Of a DNA stretch of 9,416 bases, positions 6,162-9,416 are shown in pieces. The notes beneath the pieces are model-generated. The model did no database searches and had not been told where the DNA came from. It worked only from the letters and a program-made list of their open reading frames with translations. The stretch covers positions 1 through 9,416 of the forward strand of contig JAGRHE010000105.1 in the NCBI GenBank assembly GCA_020445165.1. The letters run 5' to 3'. The position numbers and the translations under genes were made by a program. Numbering within the stretch: position 1 is the stretch's first letter; each line of letters begins with the position of its first letter. The DNA comes from Gammaproteobacteria bacterium (GTDB lineage: Bacteria > Pseudomonadota > Gammaproteobacteria > Chromatiales > Sedimenticolaceae).

Positions 6162-6628
6162 CCTCGTCCATCGGACTGCTGTTCTTCGTCGCGGCGATCG
6201 GTCTGTGCACGATCGGCATCGCCGGCATCGTGATGTCGCGTCACCTGTTCCGGATGGTCCTGGCGCTCACGATCGCCGAGGCCGGCGCCAACCTCCTGCT
6301 GGTCCTGGCAGGCTATCGCTGGGACGCCGCTGCGCCGATCCTGCTGACGACCGGTTCGACCCAGCCGATGGTCGACCCCGTGCCACAGGCGATGGTCCTG
6401 ACCGCGATCGTCATCGGTGTCGGGGTGCAGGCACTTGCCTTGACCCTGGTGATCCGGGTGCAACAACGCTACGGCACGCTGGACATGGCAGAGGCACGCA
6501 CACGCATGCTCGCCGATATCGACCACGAGGCCGGTGTGACACCGTCACGCAGCCAGGAGCGCCCAGCCGGCGAACGGCTGCCGGCGACGGCAGAGCATCC
6601 GGACAGTCCCGAAGGTGCGCGGCCATGA
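6158..6628 (+). CDS. mrpC: Mrp/Mnh cation:proton antiporter subunit C (NuoK-like)
   Basis: 156-aa homologue of NuoK and MbhG, with three membrane segments (about 4-25, 31-52 and 76-100). Glu41 in the second segment (TIAEAGANLLL) corresponds to a conserved NuoK-family glutamate in the proton path. VDPVPQAMVLTAIVIGV (72-88) is the clear MrpC signature. The start is GTG at 6158 with GAGGTG (6147-6152) 5 nt upstream, overlapping the mrpB stop. Residues from about 103 form a polar tail of roughly 50 residues, rich in Arg, Glu and Pro, which would face the cytoplasm or periplasm; many MrpC proteins end soon after the third segment. It overlaps mrpD by 4 nt (ATGA). Confidence 0.94.
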   Translation: MTSSIGLLFFVAAIGLCTIGIAGIVMSRHLFRMVLALTIAEAGANLLLVLAGYRWDAAAPILLTTGSTQPMVDPVPQAMVLTAIVIGVGVQALALTLVIRVQQRYGTLDMAEARTRMLADIDHEAGVTPSRSQERPAGERLPATAEHPDSPEGARP

Positions 6629-8070
6629 CGGATATCTCGCTCACTGTCGCCCTGCCATTGCTGGCCGCCTTCATTGTGCCGCTGCTGCACAACGGCCCCC
6701 TTCGCTGGCTGGGAGCGCTGGCCGGCCCGATCGTGCTGGCCCTGTGTGCCGCGCTGCTCCTGGGTCAGTGGTCGACCTACAGCGAACCCTTCAGCGTCGT
6801 CATCGGTGGCTTTTCGCCAGAGGTGGGGATCGTCTTCTACGTCGACCGCCTGGCACTGCTGTTCGCCGCTGCGGTACCGCTGATGAGCCTGCTGCTCTGG
6901 CCAGGCGAACAGGATGAACAAAGCGCACGCCGCCAATCCCTGACCCTGCTGCTGGCCGCCGCACTGACCGGCCTCGCACTCTCCGGCGACCTGTTCAATG
7001 TCTACGTGTTCTACGAACTGGCGGCGGTATCTTCATACGGACTGATCGCGGGAAGCGGCGGCCAGGCCCGCTTCCTGGCCGGATTCCGCTACCTGATGGT
7101 CAGCGCCCTGGGCTCGGTGGTCGCCCTGCTCGGAATCTCGCTGATCTACTTCAAGACCGGCACCTTGAACCTTGCGACCCTGGCAACGCTCAGTGACGAA
7201 CTGGCGGGGCCGGAAGGGCTGGCTGCGTTCGCCATGTTGTTGATCGGCTTCGGCGTCAAGGCGGAACTGTTCCCTGTCAACGGCTGGGTGCCCGAGGTGT
7301 ACGCGGCAACCGGCAAGCGCGTCGCCGCGTTGCTGGCCGGCCTCGCATCCAAACTCGCGGTGCTGATCATCGTGCGCATACTGGTGTTGATGTTCGATGC
7401 CGAAGAAGCGCGTCAGCTGATGCTGGTGCTTGGCATCATCGGTGTCATCAGCGGGGAGCTGGCGGCATGGCAGGCGCGTGATATGGCGCGCATGCTTGCG
7501 TGGTCGTCCATTGGCCAACTCGGCGTCGTGTTCATCGCGTTCTCGCTGCCCGGCGAAGCCGGCATCATTGCCGGTGTGGCAGTCGCCTTGCACCACCTGG
7601 TCGTGAAGTCGGCCCTGTTCATGCTGGCGGATCGCTGGGGCGGTTCGATCGCCGGCCTGCGCGGTGCCGCCACGGTCTCGGCCCTGGGCGCCGGGCTGTT
7701 CGTGCTGTTCGCACTGTCACTGCTCGGCTTGCCGCCGTTGCCAGGATTCTGGTCGAAATACCTGGTGCTCGGCGGCCTGGCGAGTATCGGCGGCACGCTG
7801 CATTACCTGGCAATGGCCGTCGTTCTCACCGGCACTGTCATCGAAGGGGCCTACCTGCTGCGCGTGATCACAACCCTGTACGCGAAACCGGATACTGATC
7901 GAAGACCCGCACCGCACACCGCTGCCGGACTGCTGAGCACCGCCCTGCTTGCCATTACCCTGGTCGCGGCAGCCATCCTGATCGACCCGCTGTGGCAGAC
8001 ACTCGATGCACTCGCCGCGCAAGCCGCGGACCTCACTACTTACACCTCGACGGTACTGGGGAGGCAGTGA
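6625..8070 (+). CDS. mrpD: Mrp/Mnh cation:proton antiporter subunit D (NuoL/M/N family)
   Basis: 481-aa polytopic membrane protein, typical MrpD length, of the proton_antipo_M family shared with complex I subunits. It is a proton-translocating channel of the antiporter. Expected charged residues are present: Glu131 in the TM5 region (FYELAAVSSY), Lys212 in TM7 (GVKAELFPVNGW, then VPEVY), Lys243 in TM8 (AGLASKLAV), and His324/Lys328 in TM10 (HHLVVKSALF). SLLGLPPLPGFWSKY (365-379) is the conserved segment near TM12. With the full set of residues it should be active. The frame is open far upstream, but ATG 6625 fits the family N-terminus, overlaps the mrpC stop and has AAGGTG 7 nt before it. Confidence 0.93.
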   Translation: MTDISLTVALPLLAAFIVPLLHNGPLRWLGALAGPIVLALCAALLLGQWSTYSEPFSVVIGGFSPEVGIVFYVDRLALLFAAAVPLMSLLLWPGEQDEQSARRQSLTLLLAAALTGLALSGDLFNVYVFYELAAVSSYGLIAGSGGQARFLAGFRYLMVSALGSVVALLGISLIYFKTGTLNLATLATLSDELAGPEGLAAFAMLLIGFGVKAELFPVNGWVPEVYAATGKRVAALLAGLASKLAVLIIVRILVLMFDAEEARQLMLVLGIIGVISGELAAWQARDMARMLAWSSIGQLGVVFIAFSLPGEAGIIAGVAVALHHLVVKSALFMLADRWGGSIAGLRGAATVSALGAGLFVLFALSLLGLPPLPGFWSKYLVLGGLASIGGTLHYLAMAVVLTGTVIEGAYLLRVITTLYAKPDTDRRPAPHTAAGLLSTALLAITLVAAAILIDPLWQTLDALAAQAADLTTYTSTVLGRQ

Positions 8071-8072
8071 CC

Positions 8073-9416
8073 ATGACCACTCTCGACTGGTTGATGGTGC
8101 TCATGCTCGCGTCGGTACCGCTCAGTGCACTGGTGGCCCAGCACGTGGCAGGACGCTGGCTGCTGATCCTGTCGTACGCATTGCAGCTCGGCCTGCTGGC
8201 CAGCATCATCCCGTCGGCCGGCATCGGCAGCAGCCTGGCCTTCAACCTGCTGGGCAACCCGGTTGGCTGGCAACTCGACGCACTGGGCTGGTTTTTTGCA
8301 TTGATCACGATTGCGGCCGCCGGCTTTGCTGCCGCCTACGCCGCCGGTGAGTGGGGTGAAGTCAACGCACACAACGGCCTGAGCATGCGCTGGCTTTACG
8401 CCGGCCTGCAGATCAACGTGCTGGCAATGCTGATGCTGCTCAGCGCAGCCGACCTGATCACGCTGTTCATCGGCTGGGAACTGACCAGCTGGGCCGGATT
8501 GATCCTGATGCTGCTGGCCGGAGGAGAAGCGATCGCCGCGGCACGCCGCTACATCGTCTATGCCATCGCCGGCGGCATGGCGGTTTTCGCCGGGTTGTTG
8601 GTGACTCAGGCTGCGGCCGGCTCCCTGCAGTTCACGCCGGTGTTCAATGCGGTCCCTGGCATGTCGACCGCCTCGCTGTGGGCATTGACCCTGCTGTTCG
8701 GTATCGGTTTCTCGGTCAAGATGGCCATCCTGCCGTTCCACCTGTGGCAACCACCGGCCTATGCATTCAGCCCGGGCCCGGCCTCTGCGTTCCTCGGCGC
8801 GATATCGGCACGCATGGGGCTGTTTGCGCTCGCCGTCGTCTTCTTCAAGCTGGTTGGCGCCAGCCAGCTGGATCGACTCACCATCGTTCTGGAGAGCATC
8901 ACTCTGCGTGACCTGCTGGCCTGGGCCGCGGTGCTGACTGCGGTTCTGCCAACCTATGTGGCCATGCGTCAGAACGATGCGCGCCTTCTGCTGAGCTGGC
9001 ACGGTGTTGGCCAGGGCGGCTTCATGCTGCTCGGCCTGATGACCGTCGACAATCTCGGCACCGGCGGCGGGCTGCTGCATGTCTTCAACTATGCAAGCTA
9101 CCAGTTGATTCTGCTGATGGCCGTGTTCGCGGTCGTTCACCGGACCGGTACCGCCGACCTCAACCGCCTCGGCGGGCTGGTCGCGCGCATGCCACTGTCG
9201 TTCCTGGCCATGCTGATCGGAATCATCGGCCTGGCCGGGCTGCCGCCGATGAACGGCTTCGTATCCAAGTGGATGATCTACCGCGCGCTGATTCTGGACG
9301 GCCAGCCGCTCCTGTTCGTCGCCGCAGTGGTCAGCACCCTGGGCACCGTGCTGAGCGTTTACAAGCTGCTGCACAACACCTTCCTTGGCCAGCTCCGACT
9401 CGAACACGAACAGATC
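8073..9416 (+). CDS. Second NuoL/M/N-type antiporter subunit (runs off right edge)
   Basis: 448 codons are present and the frame is open at the right edge. The protein is polytopic and belongs to the proton_antipo_M family: IGWELTSWAG (133-142, Glu136 in TM5), FSVKMAILPFHLWQPPAYAFS (Lys216 and His223, at 213-233), and IGLAGLPPMNGFVSKW (385-400). It is either a second MrpD-like subunit or the large N-terminal part of MrpA, which is otherwise missing from the operon; the cut C-terminus leaves this open. Unlike mrpD, the TM10 motif reads HVFNYASYQ (336-344): only the first His is kept, Tyr replaces the second His and Gln replaces the usual Lys. The TM8 Lys is Arg247. ATG 8073 lies 2 nt after the mrpD stop and has the strongest ribosome binding site in the operon (GGGGAGG, 8058-8064), suggesting high or independent translation. 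Confidence 0.88.
   Translation, partial: MTTLDWLMVLMLASVPLSALVAQHVAGRWLLILSYALQLGLLASIIPSAGIGSSLAFNLLGNPVGWQLDALGWFFALITIAAAGFAAAYAAGEWGEVNAHNGLSMRWLYAGLQINVLAMLMLLSAADLITLFIGWELTSWAGLILMLLAGGEAIAAARRYIVYAIAGGMAVFAGLLVTQAAAGSLQFTPVFNAVPGMSTASLWALTLLFGIGFSVKMAILPFHLWQPPAYAFSPGPASAFLGAISARMGLFALAVVFFKLVGASQLDRLTIVLESITLRDLLAWAAVLTAVLPTYVAMRQNDARLLLSWHGVGQGGFMLLGLMTVDNLGTGGGLLHVFNYASYQLILLMAVFAVVHRTGTADLNRLGGLVARMPLSFLAMLIGIIGLAGLPPMNGFVSKWMIYRALILDGQPLLFVAAVVSTLGTVLSVYKLLHNTFLGQLRLEHEQI

Noticed and set aside
8040..9407. 455-codon open frame on the minus strand opposite the last antiporter gene
   Set aside because: Its product is very rich in Gln, His, Arg and Glu with no recognisable domain. 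It mirrors a clear membrane-protein gene in GC-rich DNA, so it is an antisense shadow.

Overview
The window looks like chromosomal DNA from a GC-rich gammaproteobacterium. This rests on the close resemblance of BioA to the Escherichia coli enzyme, a ThrS N-terminus of the Pseudomonas type, and high G/C at third codon positions. The genus cannot be named from the sequence alone. No insertion sequence, phage gene, CRISPR array, tRNA or rRNA was found.

Layout, left to right. (1) Positions 1-77, minus strand: the first 25 codons of thrS (threonyl-tRNA synthetase), which runs off the left edge. (2) Positions 78-476: a shared upstream region with a good minus-strand promoter for thrS and a leader of about 165 nt. 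The leader has several inverted repeats, and one loop resembles the anticodon loop of tRNA-Thr. (3) Positions 477-2135, plus strand: a membrane-bound diguanylate cyclase with a periplasmic dCache sensor domain. (4) Positions 2136-3491, minus strand: bioA, convergent with the cyclase and with no gap; the two stop codons together form TGATCA. (5) Positions 3492-4153: about 660 bp without a convincing gene, holding two adjacent hairpins and an FNR/Anr-like site. (6) Positions 4154-9416, plus strand: a tightly packed operon for an Mrp/Mnh-type multisubunit cation/H+ antiporter, cut by the right edge.

The antiporter genes run mrpE, mrpF, mrpG, an MbhD-like (DUF4040) gene, an MbhE-MrpB fusion, mrpC, mrpD, and a second NuoL/M/N-type large subunit. 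Most neighbours overlap by 1-8 nt, which suggests translational coupling. The large MrpA subunit of Bacillus-type operons is not intact here. Its two C-terminal modules are a separate small gene and a fusion to MrpB. This order matches the antiporter module of archaeal membrane-bound hydrogenase (mbhA to mbhH). The complex would sit in the inner membrane and exchange protons for Na+ (or another cation), or serve as the ion-pumping module of a larger complex encoded further right.

The best candidates for something new are the MBH-like order with its fused subunit, the last large subunit (which lacks the usual His and Lys of the TM10 motif), the thrS leader, and the structured gap before the antiporter operon.
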